From Porticoccaceae bacterium LTM1 (GTDB lineage Bacteria > Pseudomonadota > Gammaproteobacteria > Pseudomonadales > Porticoccaceae), in NCBI GenBank assembly GCA_030252795.1, contig CP127080.1:2931501-2995500 (forward strand): a DNA stretch of 64,000 nt, written 5' to 3'. Made by a program: the position numbers and the translations under genes. Below are positions 45,902-54,801 of the stretch, piece by piece. The notes below the pieces were generated by a model, which worked only from the letters and a program-made list of their open reading frames with translations, did no database searches and was not told the origin of the DNA. How positions within the stretch are numbered: the first letter of the stretch is position 1; every line of letters starts with the position of its first letter.

Positions 45902-47059
45902 ATGACCAAGTACACCGTATTTACTTCGGAATCCGTATCCGAAGGCCATCCCGACAAAATGGCGGACCAGATTTCCGACGCCATTCTCGACGCCATGCTG
46001 CAAGACGACCCGGAATCCCGCGTCGCTGTTGAAACCATGGTGAAAACCGGTATGGCAGTGATCGCCGGTGAAGTTCGCACATCCACTTATGTGGATCTGG
46101 AAGACATCGTTCGCAATGTGATTCTGGATATCGGTTACAACAGCAGCGATGTCGGTTTTGACGGTGCCAGCTGTGCGGTTCTGAACGCCATTGGTAAGCA
46201 GTCCAGCGACATTGCCATGGGTGTAGACGAAGCTGACGATAAGGACCAGGGCGCCGGCGACCAGGGGCTGATGTTTGGTTATGCAACCAACGAAACCGAC
46301 GTGTTTATGCCAGCTCCGGTTCACTTCTCGCACCGTCTGGTAGAGCGTCAGGCCTATCTGCGCCACCACAAGGTACTCCCTTGGTTGCGCCCGGATGCCA
46401 AGAGCCAGGTAACCATGCGTTACGACGAGAACGGCCACCCCTGTGCCGTGGACGCCGTTGTGCTGTCAACCCAACACAACCCGGAAGTCTCCCAGTCCGA
46501 TATTCGCGAAGCGGTAATGGAAGAGATTATTAAGCATGTGATTCCGGCCGAGCTGCTGCACGCCGCCACCAAGTTCCACATCAACCCGACCGGCCAGTTC
46601 ATTATCGGTGGCCCGGTAGGTGACTGCGGCCTGACCGGTCGCAAGATCATCGTCGACACTTACGGCGGTATGGCGCGCCACGGCGGTGGTGCGTTCTCCG
46701 GTAAAGACCCGTCCAAAGTGGACCGCTCTGCCGCTTACGCCGGTCGCTATGTAGCCAAAAATATCGTCGCTGCAGGCCTCGCCGAGCGCTGTGAAATCCA
46801 GGTTTCCTACGCCATCGGCGTTGCCGAACCGACCTCGATCAGCGTGAACACTTTCGGTACCGGCAAGATTCCGGAAGAGAATATCGAAGCACTGGTACGC
46901 GATCACTTCGACCTGCGCCCGAAAGGCATCGTCGAAATGCTCGACCTGAAGCGCCCGATCTATCGTAAAACTGCTGCCTATGGGCATTTTGGACGGGAGG
47001 ATGCGGACTTCACGTGGGAGAAGACGGACAAGGCTGAGATTTTGAGGGCCGCGTTGTAA
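45902..47059 (+). CDS. metK: S-adenosylmethionine synthetase
   Basis: A 385-residue enzyme making SAM from methionine and ATP. It has [27 protein letters not shown] at the N-terminus, the [12 protein letters not shown] hexapeptide region near residue 118, and the [23 protein letters not shown] phosphate-binding stretch near residue 260. Its length equals E. coli MetK (384). There is no SAM riboswitch in the upstream spacer, which is mostly repeat element C; control is more likely through the SahR-like regulator. The stop is 7 bases before element D. Confidence 0.97.
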   Translation: MTKYTVFTSESVSEGHPDKMADQISDAILDAMLQDDPESRVAVETMVKTGMAVIAGEVRTSTYVDLEDIVRNVILDIGYNSSDVGFDGASCAVLNAIGKQSSDIAMGVDEADDKDQGAGDQGLMFGYATNETDVFMPAPVHFSHRLVERQAYLRHHKVLPWLRPDAKSQVTMRYDENGHPCAVDAVVLSTQHNPEVSQSDIREAVMEEIIKHVIPAELLHAATKFHINPTGQFIIGGPVGDCGLTGRKIIVDTYGGMARHGGGAFSGKDPSKVDRSAAYAGRYVAKNIVAAGLAERCEIQVSYAIGVAEPTSISVNTFGTGKIPEENIEALVRDHFDLRPKGIVEMLDLKRPIYRKTAAYGHFGREDADFTWEKTDKAEILRAAL

Positions 47060-47066
47060 GTGATTT

Positions 47067-47543
47067 TGGTCGCACGTCGCACGTCGCACGTCGCACGCTA
47101 AAACCATCAGTTCAGGGAGGAACTGAAAGTATGAAGAAATACCAGAAGTTAGTTGTTTGGAAACAGGCTATGGAATTGGCATTGAGTGTGTACAAAAGCA
47201 CTCAACGGTTTCCTGACGAAGAGAAATTCGGGCTGATCTCGCAAATGCGTAGAGCGAGCGTAAGTATCGCTTCAAACATTGCGGAAGGCGCAGGTCGAGG
47301 TAGTGACAGAGATTTCGTCTGCTTCCTCATAATTGCCAGAGGCTCACTGAACGAATTAGAAACTCAGGTTTTATTAGCGATACAACTCGGCTTTTTACAA
47401 CCACAGGCCGATCTCGAAGACAAAATAGAACACGTCTTCGCCATGCTAAGCAACTTGATAAACAAACTGCAGGATCGCAGTGTCGCCTAATCTGCAGCAC
47501 GCTCCGCTTTTAGCGTGCGACGTCAGACGTGCGACGTGCGACC
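47067..47543 (+). mobile_element. Heptamer-arm inverted-repeat element D carrying a four-helix-bundle gene
   Basis: A 477-bp element whose 36-base terminal inverted repeats (47067-47102 and 47508-47543) differ at only two positions. The left arm is four tandem GTCGCAC heptamers followed by GCTAAAA; in the right arm one heptamer is GTCTGAC on the complementary strand. The core is almost filled by one intact gene (47131-47490) with its own strong ribosome binding site. The element starts 7 bases after the metK stop and ends 21 bases before the ahcY ATG. Four shorter relatives without the gene are in this window. It contains no transposase; mobility is inferred from the repeated, terminally inverted structure. 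Confidence 0.72.
47131..47490 (+). CDS. Four-helix-bundle protein (23S rRNA IVS/S23-like family, TIGR02436)
   Basis: A 119-residue all-helical protein with the signature of the four-helix-bundle family: LVVWKQAMELALSVYKST, FPDEEKFGLISQMRRASVSIASNIAEGAGR and GSLNELETQVLLAIQLGFL. Members are encoded in intervening sequences of 23S rRNA genes and are distantly related to the Avd accessory protein of diversity-generating retroelements; their biochemical role is not settled. The conserved basic QMRRASVSIASNIAEG surface suggests nucleic-acid binding. A GGAGGAACTGAAAGT leader precedes the ATG. The gene lies wholly inside the terminal inverted repeats of element D, in the middle of the metK-ahcY operon and in the same direction. 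Confidence 0.92.
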   Translation: MKKYQKLVVWKQAMELALSVYKSTQRFPDEEKFGLISQMRRASVSIASNIAEGAGRGSDRDFVCFLIIARGSLNELETQVLLAIQLGFLQPQADLEDKIEHVFAMLSNLINKLQDRSVA

Positions 47544-47564
47544 TCGAGAAAAGGACACCGAGCT

Positions 47565-48935
47565 ATGAGCAACACCGATTACAAAGTCGCAGATATCAAC
47601 CTGGCCGACTGGGGCAACAAAGAAATCGCCATCGCAGAAACCGAAATGCCAGCCCTGATGGCTCTTCGTGAAAAATACGCTGCCGAGCAACCGCTGAAAG
47701 GCGCAAAAATCCTCGGCTGTATTCACATGACCATTCAGACCGCTGTACTGATCCAGACCCTGGAAGCACTGGGCGCCGAAGTGCGCTGGACCTCGTGCAA
47801 CATTTTCTCCACCCAGGATCACGCTGCCGCCGCAATCGCTGCCAGTGGTACACCGGTATTCGCCTGGAAAGGTGAGACCGAGGAAGAGTACGAATGGTGC
47901 CTGGAGCAACAGATCCTGAAAGACGGCCAGCCTTGGGATGCCAACATGGTGCTGGATGATGGCGGCGACCTGACTGCTATGCTGCACGAAAAATACCCGC
48001 AAGTACTGGAGAACGTTCACGGCATCACCGAAGAAACCACCACCGGGGTACACCGCCTGTACGAAATGCTGGAAAACGGCGAACTGAAAGTACCAGCTAT
48101 CAACGTGAACGACTCTGTAACCAAGTCCAAAAACGACAACAAGTATGGCTGTCGTCACAGCCTCAACGATGCCATCAAGCGCGGTACCGACCACCTGCTG
48201 TCCGGTAAAAAAGCCCTGGTAATCGGTTACGGCGATGTGGGTAAAGGCTCTGCCCAATCCCTGCGCCAGGAAGGCATGATCGTAAAAGTGGCGGAGATCG
48301 ACCCGATCTGTGCCATGCAGGCATGTATGGATGGCTACGAAGTAGTTTCTCCTTACATCGACGGCATCAATACCGGCGAACGCGACTGCATTAACAAAGA
48401 GCTGCTGGGCAATACCGATCTGGTGGTAACCACCACCGGTAACGTTAACGTCTGTGATGCCAATATGCTGGCCAGCCTGAAAAGCGGCTGTGTGGTTTCC
48501 AATATCGGTCACTTCGACAATGAAATTGATACCGCCTTCCTGCGTAAAAATTACGAGTGGGAAGAAGTAAAACCGCAGGTACACAAAATTTACCGTGACC
48601 GGGCCAACAACGATCACCTGATCCTGCTCTCTGAAGGCCGCCTGGTAAACCTGGGCAACGCCACCGGTCACCCGTCGCGCATTATGGATGGTTCTTTCGC
48701 CAACCAGGTATTGGCACAAATGTACCTGTGGGAACTGAAATTCGCCGATCAGGACGATACCCGTAAAGCTGAGCTGCTGAAAGTGGAAGTATTGCCGAAG
48801 AAACTCGACGAAGAAGTAGCAGCTCACATGGTGCGCGGTTTTGGTGGTGTGATCACCAAACTGACAGAAAAACAGGCCAGCTATATTCACGTGCCAGTTG
48901 AAGGGCCGTACAAGCCGGAAAGTTATCGCTATTAA
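47565..48935 (+). CDS. ahcY: S-adenosylhomocysteine hydrolase
   Basis: A 456-residue NAD-dependent enzyme that splits S-adenosylhomocysteine into adenosine and homocysteine. Substrate motifs include [26 protein letters not shown] near residue 60 and [18 protein letters not shown] near residue 190; the NAD-binding [10 protein letters not shown] is near residue 225; the C-terminal KPESYRY tail, whose lysine and tyrosine reach the neighbouring subunit, is intact. The ATG at 47565 has AAGGA upstream, just outside element D; in-frame codons upstream are repeat sequence. It fits the SahR-MetK-AhcY-MetF methionine cycle. Confidence 0.97.
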   Translation: MSNTDYKVADINLADWGNKEIAIAETEMPALMALREKYAAEQPLKGAKILGCIHMTIQTAVLIQTLEALGAEVRWTSCNIFSTQDHAAAAIAASGTPVFAWKGETEEEYEWCLEQQILKDGQPWDANMVLDDGGDLTAMLHEKYPQVLENVHGITEETTTGVHRLYEMLENGELKVPAINVNDSVTKSKNDNKYGCRHSLNDAIKRGTDHLLSGKKALVIGYGDVGKGSAQSLRQEGMIVKVAEIDPICAMQACMDGYEVVSPYIDGINTGERDCINKELLGNTDLVVTTTGNVNVCDANMLASLKSGCVVSNIGHFDNEIDTAFLRKNYEWEEVKPQVHKIYRDRANNDHLILLSEGRLVNLGNATGHPSRIMDGSFANQVLAQMYLWELKFADQDDTRKAELLKVEVLPKKLDEEVAAHMVRGFGGVITKLTEKQASYIHVPVEGPYKPESYRY

Positions 48936-48941
48936 TTGAAG

Positions 48942-49110
48942 GGTCGCGCGTCGCACGTCGCACGTCGCACGCTAAAACCAAGCACCTTGTTTGTCATCCT
49001 GAGCGAAGCGAAGGATCTCCCACTTCGAAGCAGAAAAGAGATTCTTCACTTCGTTCAGAATGACAGCACAGAGGGTTTAGCGTGCGACGTCAGACGTGCG
49101 ATGTGCGGCC
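48942..49110. repeat. Heptamer-arm inverted-repeat element E (ahcY-metF spacer)
   Basis: Left arm 48942-48979 is four GTCGCAC-like heptamers plus GCTAAAACC; right arm 49075-49110 is its complement with four or five differences. The core of about 95 bases is mostly a nested TGTCATCCTGAG-family repeat. It begins 6 bases after the ahcY stop codon. Confidence 0.9.
48992..49065. repeat. Inverted-repeat element, TGTCATCCTGAG family (nested in element E)
   Basis: TGTCATCCTGAGCGAAGCGA and the imperfect complement TTCGTTCAGAATGACA form the arms. It is inside the core of element E, showing that one repeat family inserted into another or that the core was assembled from existing repeats. Confidence 0.75.
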
Positions 49111-49160
49111 AGTCCAACTATTAAATAACTGCGGTCGTTAAGACCCCTACGGACTGACCA

Positions 49161-50003
49161 ATGACCACTGACAATATCAATATCAGCTTCGAATTCTTCC
49201 CCCCTCGCACTGACGAAGGCCGGGAAAAGTTAAAAAACGTTCGCGCCGAATTAAACAAACTCGGCCCGGAATACTTTTCCTGCACTTACGGTGCCGGCGG
49301 CTCCACCCGCGATAACACCAAAGGTGTAGTACTGGAAATGAAAGGCGAGGGCTACGATATCGCCCCGCACCTCTCTTTTGGCAGCGACAGCGAAGAAACC
49401 ATTCAGCAGCTGTTGAGCGATTACAAAGATGCCGGCGTTAATCGCCTGGTCGCACTGCGTGGTGACCTGCCTTCTGGCATGGGTGCTCCCAAACCGATCT
49501 ATGCAGAGCAGTTGGTGGCATTTACTCGCGAGCACTTTGGCGATCACTTTAATATTGCCGTTGCCTGTTATCCGGAAATTCACCCGCAAGCGCCCAGCTA
49601 TCATCAAGACATCGAATTTCTGAAGCGCAAATTCGATGCAGGCGCAAACTACGGTATTACCCAGTACTTTTACCACGCTGACGCCTATTTTTATTTTGCA
49701 GAAGAGTGTGATAAAGCCGGCATTAATCAACCGATTTATCCCGGTATTATGCCGATCACCAACTACCACAATCTGGCGCGCTTCTCTGATGCCTGTGGCG
49801 CCGATATCCCACGCTGGATTCGAAAGGGCCTGGAAAGTTGTGGGGAAGACAAAGAGGCGATCAAGGCCTTTGGTTTGGATGTGGTCACCAGCTTGTGTGA
49901 ACAACTGATTGATGGTGGCGTACCGGGCTTCCACTTTTACACCATGAATCAGGTGGAACCGACCCGGCAGATTATCGAAAATCTGGGCCTTACCGAACAA
50001 TAG
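49161..50003 (+). CDS. metF: 5,10-methylenetetrahydrofolate reductase
   Basis: A 280-residue FAD enzyme of the MetF family, making 5-methyl-THF for methionine synthesis. The N-terminal SFEFFPPRTDEGREKL contains the catalytic glutamate; LVALRGDLP near residue 97, ACYPEIHPQA near residue 135 and ITQYFYHAD near residue 170 shape the FAD/folate site; GVPGFHFYTMNQVEPT near the end is typical. Length is slightly below E. coli MetF (296). It is the last gene of the methionine-cycle cluster, and its stop codon abuts the composite repeat at 50003-50168. Confidence 0.95.
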   Translation: MTTDNINISFEFFPPRTDEGREKLKNVRAELNKLGPEYFSCTYGAGGSTRDNTKGVVLEMKGEGYDIAPHLSFGSDSEETIQQLLSDYKDAGVNRLVALRGDLPSGMGAPKPIYAEQLVAFTREHFGDHFNIAVACYPEIHPQAPSYHQDIEFLKRKFDAGANYGITQYFYHADAYFYFAEECDKAGINQPIYPGIMPITNYHNLARFSDACGADIPRWIRKGLESCGEDKEAIKAFGLDVVTSLCEQLIDGGVPGFHFYTMNQVEPTRQIIENLGLTEQ

Positions 50004-50168
50004 TAGCCCGCATGAAGCGAATGCGTAATGCGGGACAGTGTCCACCATATCCTGCGTTACACTATCGCTCATACAGACTACCCATAGAAGTTCTAATTTA
50101 GAGATCCTTCGCTACGCTCAGGATGACAACACCCAGATCTTGTCATCCTGAGCGCAGCGAAGGATCTC
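50003..50168. repeat. Composite of two inverted-repeat elements after metF
   Basis: First a GTAGCCCGCATGAAGCG-family element (arms 50003-50035 and 50051-50081), then a TGTCATCCTGAG-family pair in tail-to-tail orientation (50101-50128 and 50141-50168). The same order of the two families occurs at 53866-54015. The first arm begins on the last base of the metF stop codon. Confidence 0.8.
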
Positions 50169-50260
50169 AATCTCTTGCAAATACCACATTTACGTCCTCA
50201 CCCCTACTAAATCACCCGCTCCACCAAACCTCTTATAAGAAGCTGCCAATATTTACAGGT

Positions 50261-50287
50261 AAAAAAAGGCGCTTATAAATAAGCGCC
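50261..50287 (-). terminator. Intrinsic terminator after the TlpA-like gene
   Basis: On the minus strand an eight-base stem GGCGCTTA/TAAGCGCC with a four-base loop is followed by seven T residues. Confidence 0.92.
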
Positions 50288-50344
50288 ACGGCAAAGCCCA
50301 ATTTACTATTGGAGCGGGAAAATCAAATATCTTTTAACTCACAA

Positions 50345-51604
50345 TTACTTTCCAATAACTTTCTCAAGAGCTTTGTGAAGCTCGTCTCCCCGAAGGTTAC
50401 TGGCAACAATTTCACCCTTATCATTCAGAAGAAAGTTCATCGGTATTCCGCTTACACCATAAAGAAGTGCAGCATCATTATCTCGTCCCTTAAGGTCAGA
50501 AACATGAAGCCACGGCATCCCATCCTCTTCGATAGCATTGACCCACTCATCCTTATCATCATCAAGAGATACAGCTAACACATCCAAATATTCGCTGTGA
50601 TATTTTTTGTACTCCTTGAGGATATGGGGATTTTCAGCACGACAAGGAATACACCAGGATGCCCAAAAATCAACCAACAGATAACGCCCCGGACTCAACA
50701 ATTCACTGACTGTAACTGGTTCATTGTTTACATCCGGCTGCGTGAAGTTTTTAAATTTATTTCCAGCTTCAACTTCCATTGCCAACTTTTCCTTTAATGC
50801 GTTTTTATCCATGTAAGCGGCAAAGGATTTGGCTGCCTGTGAATCCCTAAGGTTTTGGTCGAGACCATCTAAAATCGACTTTTGCTGCTCTTCACTCTCG
50901 AAAACCGAGCCGTATCCTCCAGCCATACGATTATCGTGAAGAATAAAGAGCTTTGTTAAATCATCTGTCTTGGGGTCATTTAATTTATTTTTTAGATATT
51001 CACTTCTATCCTTCCCAATGGGTCCCATTTTTTTGCTAAGTTCCTGGAATTTTTTAAGAGACTCTGGATCCATGGAATTCATTGGCTTTGTAAAATCAAT
51101 ATTCAGAGCTGAAACTTGCCCCATCAGACCTTCATACTCTTCATCAAAGCGAACCCACAGATCCTCCGTCAAAGCTTTGTACTTATCGTGGACACCAGAC
51201 CCCTCTACAGACTCTACTGTAAGAACTGTTTTCCCTCTTTTGTTTTTAATAGTTCTGGCTTTGCTACTGTCCAGCTCAGCCAACACCAGGTCAATGTCCG
51301 AATTTTCTGCGTAAATCCATCCTGTATAAAGAATTTTTTTATCTTCAAATACAATTTGAGCACGTGCCGGAGGGTTGACTATTTCACCCTCAAAATGAAA
51401 TTTCCCATCAACCAACTTAGACTTAATACGTTTCTCTGGGGTATTGATATCAAGCTTCTCAAAATCCAGATATATTTCCTGGTCCCGTATTTCTTTTTTA
51501 ATAACCCCCTCAATACTAAAGTGATCATCGGCACAGGCAGTTGTCAGGCCGCAAAAAGCCGATGCCACAAGCAACGACTTAAAAAATACTGATTTCAATT
51601 TCAT
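50345..51604 (-). CDS. DUF4369-TlpA-like thioredoxin-fold protein, copy 1
   Basis: A 419-residue exported protein. A signal peptide (hydrophobic residues 9-22, possible lipobox TTAC) is followed by a DUF4369-like beta domain (FSIEGVIKKEIRDQEIYLDFEK ... GKFHFEGEIVNPPARAQIVFE), a charged helical linker, and a C-terminal TlpA-like thioredoxin domain from about residue 290 with VDFWASWCIPCRAENP; the CIPC pair is the redox site. This architecture is common in Bacteroidetes. The ATG at 51604 has GGAGAGGAG upstream. Two full relatives (56020, 62744) and a truncated one (53028) are in this window, each next to a TonB receptor or its remnant. Confidence 0.87.
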   Translation of the reverse strand: MKLKSVFFKSLLVASAFCGLTTACADDHFSIEGVIKKEIRDQEIYLDFEKLDINTPEKRIKSKLVDGKFHFEGEIVNPPARAQIVFEDKKILYTGWIYAENSDIDLVLAELDSSKARTIKNKRGKTVLTVESVEGSGVHDKYKALTEDLWVRFDEEYEGLMGQVSALNIDFTKPMNSMDPESLKKFQELSKKMGPIGKDRSEYLKNKLNDPKTDDLTKLFILHDNRMAGGYGSVFESEEQQKSILDGLDQNLRDSQAAKSFAAYMDKNALKEKLAMEVEAGNKFKNFTQPDVNNEPVTVSELLSPGRYLLVDFWASWCIPCRAENPHILKEYKKYHSEYLDVLAVSLDDDKDEWVNAIEEDGMPWLHVSDLKGRDNDAALLYGVSGIPMNFLLNDKGEIVASNLRGDELHKALEKVIGK

Positions 51605-51698
51605 ATTCTCCTCTCCATTAAAAGTGGTGAGATATTCATGTCTCACTATTGATACACGCAGCACCCTTCTGAACACCCTACGGGCAAGCGGAATAATT

Positions 51699-51732
51699 GA
51701 AAAAGCAAGAAAAGGGGCGGCGAGCCGCCCCT
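51699..51732 (-). terminator. Intrinsic terminator between receptor remnant and TlpA-like gene
   Basis: A perfect nine-base stem AGGGGCGGC/GCCGCCCCT (51713-51721 with 51724-51732) and a T-rich tail on the minus strand. Same position and core as the hairpins at 57325 and 63919. Confidence 0.82.
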
Positions 51733-51748
51733 GAAAGATAAAAAACTG

Positions 51749-51789
51749 TTAGAAATCAAAGACCTTTTTAATATCGAGGTACATAACAC
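51749..51789 (-). pseudogene. 3' remnant of a TonB-dependent receptor
   Basis: The last twelve codons before the stop read MYLDIKKVFDF, an outer-membrane barrel end closely like the VVYFDITKSFDF end of the receptor entering at the right edge of the window. The reading frame is cut at 51789 by the left end of the insertion sequence, and no other part of the receptor gene remains. Position upstream of a TlpA-like gene matches the two other receptor-TlpA pairs here. Confidence 0.78.
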
Positions 51790-51856
51790 TGTAGTGGTCT
51801 AATAAAACCGGACACCAACTTGGGTGGTAATATCACGCCCCACAGAGAGGTGTTCA

Positions 51857-53019
<1,163 letters not shown>

Positions 53020-53027
53020 CCACTACA

Positions 53028-53417
53028 CTTCAGGTATTTATCGTGGGCAGGTGAGCCGCTTAACTCCGTGACCAAAACACTAAACCCATTCATCGACTTA
53101 TCCAGCGATACCGACAAATTCATCTCAGTATTGCTCAGGTACAGCGAATCAAACCCGAAGTATTTCCCTTTTTCAAAGTGCAAGCTGGCCTTGGAGGGCG
53201 GGTTAGCAATTTCTCCCTTGATTTCAAATTTTCCATCGATAATGCTTCCCGAATAGGTCTTTTTGGGCATCCCCGGGAGTGTTTCCAAAGTAACCGAGAT
53301 TAACTGATCCGGAATCTCTTTGACCTCACCAGAAAGTACAAAACCGCCAGACGCCATACTCATTTCTGAGAAAGCACCAAGCATAAGAATCAATAACAAC
53401 CTGCATAGCTTGAACAT
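53028..53417 (-). pseudogene. DUF4369-TlpA-like gene truncated by the IS element
   Basis: The first 130 codons of a TlpA-like gene: a signal peptide (MFKLCRLLLILML...) and a DUF4369-like domain (GFVLSGEVKEIP ... GKFEIKGEIANPPSKASLHFE). It breaks off after GSPAHDKYLK, which aligns with GSGVHDKYKA of the intact copy at 50345, exactly where the IS begins. The thioredoxin domain is missing. GGGAGGAAAGG precedes the ATG at 53417, so a truncated exported fragment with a few IS-encoded residues could still be made. Confidence 0.85.
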
Positions 53418-53701
53418 AACCTTTCCTCCCACTAAAAAAATCAATCCGCTCGCAATAGGCGGTAACACCGCCTCAACCTACGATCCTATATACAATTTAA
53501 AAGCTGTAACCTTCTTCAGTACACGCACGATGATCACAAATACCCTACTGGCATCCTTAAAGATTCAAACTTTTACTTAGAGAGCTTAGAAGCACTTCGT
53601 GAGCGCTGAATTAACTTGTGAATGCGAGCCTGTTGGGCGGGAGTTAACTTTCCGGAAATGAACTTGATACAGGTTGGTAGAATAGCCTTATTGGAAATAA
53701 C

Positions 53702-53736
53702 ATAAAAAAGATGGGTGACATAAGAGTCACCCATCT
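53702..53736 (-). terminator. Orphan intrinsic terminator
   Basis: On the minus strand an 11-base stem AGATGGGTGAC/GTCACCCATCT (53709-53719 with 53726-53736) is followed by six T residues. No gene precedes it on that strand before the repeats at 53866, so it may end a small RNA or be left from a deleted gene. Confidence 0.7.
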
Positions 53737-53865
53737 GGGTCATTAATCATGGCAGGTGCTTTCTCCCCCAATATTTCATTTTTCATTCTACTCACATTAT
53801 GTTTTATCAATCATGATGGGATCTACCCGGTAGATTATTGAAAATCATGGCATTACGGAATAATC

Positions 53866-54015
53866 GTAGCCTGCATGAAGCGATAGCGTAATGCAGGATA
53901 GTTCCCACCAAACCCCGCATTACGCTATCGCTTCATACGGGCTACCGGGATCCTTCGCTGTGCTCAGGATGACAATATTCAGCCACCTGTCATCTTGAGC
54001 GGAGCGAAAGATCTC
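53866..54015. repeat. Composite of two inverted-repeat elements
   Basis: A GTAGCCTGCATGAAGCG-family element (arms 53866-53898 and 53913-53945) directly followed by a tail-to-tail TGTCATCCTGAG-family pair (53949-53974 and 53988-54015). It is the same combination and order as at 50003-50168. Confidence 0.82.
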
Positions 54016-54121
54016 AAACCATGTAAACTTCTTCTTACACCTTTTCCTTACAAACACCCTTCCGTCCATAACCAGCCTGCCGGATACTCAGTCAATTATT
54101 AAACACCGACTGGAGAACCAC

Positions 54122-54718
54122 ATGGCTCACATGCAACCCCTGCCCGCCGAAACCCATCCGGAACTGGCTGACGACTTTCAGATTTTTGTCGAAATTCTGG
54201 GCTTCGTTCCTAACAGCCTGCTAACCATGCAGCGCAGCCCGGATATGGTGAAAGGATTTGGTGTATTGACCAAGGCAGTAATGAATCCGGAAGGCGGTGT
54301 TGACCTTGGCTTTATGCGTATGCTGGCACACTTTTGCAGTCGCGCTGCGGGCTGTCAGTACTGTGAAGCCCACTCACTGGTAGCCGCCAAAATTCACGGT
54401 ATTCCCCAGGAAAAAATTGACGCGCTGTGGGACTACCAGACCAGTGACCTCTATAGCGAAGCCGAACGTGTTGCCCTTGATTTTGCTCTGGCAGCTGGCT
54501 CTGTTCCAAATAATGTCGACCAGGCACTAATGGATCGCATGAAAGAGCACTGGAGCGAAAAGCAGATCGTGCACATTCTTGGCGCCATCAGTCTTTACGG
54601 CTTCCTGAATCGTTGGAACGATTCAATGGCAACCGATCTGGAAGAGTCACCCAAGGCGATGGGGGAGCGGGTATTGTCATCTGGCGGATGGGATGGTGGC
54701 AAGCACGTCGATAAATAA
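54122..54718 (+). CDS. Carboxymuconolactone decarboxylase/AhpD-like protein
   Basis: A 198-residue helical protein of the CMD/AhpD superfamily. The redox motif CQYCEAH near residue 79, with the downstream histidine, is the AhpD-type active site, suggesting peroxidase-related or alkylhydroperoxidase-like activity. The preceding FMRMLAHFCSRAAG and the C-terminal IVHILGAISLYGFLNRWNDSM helix are typical. It has no signal peptide. It is surrounded by periplasmic redox genes of the opposite strand, but shares no operon with them. Confidence 0.85.
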   Translation: MAHMQPLPAETHPELADDFQIFVEILGFVPNSLLTMQRSPDMVKGFGVLTKAVMNPEGGVDLGFMRMLAHFCSRAAGCQYCEAHSLVAAKIHGIPQEKIDALWDYQTSDLYSEAERVALDFALAAGSVPNNVDQALMDRMKEHWSEKQIVHILGAISLYGFLNRWNDSMATDLEESPKAMGERVLSSGGWDGGKHVDK

Positions 54719-54728
54719 GCCCTACCCT

Positions 54729-54769
54729 AAAAAAACTAAAACCAGCCCTTATTGAGTGATAAGGGCTGG
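54729..54769 (-). terminator. Intrinsic terminator after the thioredoxin-fold gene
   Basis: On the minus strand a ten-base stem CCAGCCCTTA/TAAGGGCTGG is followed by TTTTAG and a seven-T run. Confidence 0.82.
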
Positions 54770-54801
54770 GAGGTAGTTGCTAAACAGTTTTTTAATAAAG
54801 T

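Larger units (their letters stand above)
53418..54121. other. Gene-free region between the truncated TlpA-like gene and the CMD gene
   Basis: About 700 bases that hold the orphan terminator (53702-53736) and the composite repeat (53866-54015). A 56-codon frame on the minus strand (53573-53743) starts within the terminator and has no ribosome binding site, so I do not call it a gene. Confidence 0.55.

Noticed and set aside
47067-47102. CRISPR-like array from repeated GTCGCAC units
   Set aside because: The units are contiguous heptamers without spacers and are arranged as inverted terminal arms, with no cas genes in the window.
47523-48956. 477-residue open frame on the minus strand opposite ahcY
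   Set aside because: It lies wholly antisense to a highly conserved, certain gene, has no recognisable domain or ribosome binding site, and its ends fall in repeat sequence.
53573-53743. 56-codon minus-strand frame in the TlpA-CMD gap
   Set aside because: Its first codons are the stem of an intrinsic terminator, there is no ribosome binding site, a stop lies just upstream, and I recognise no family.
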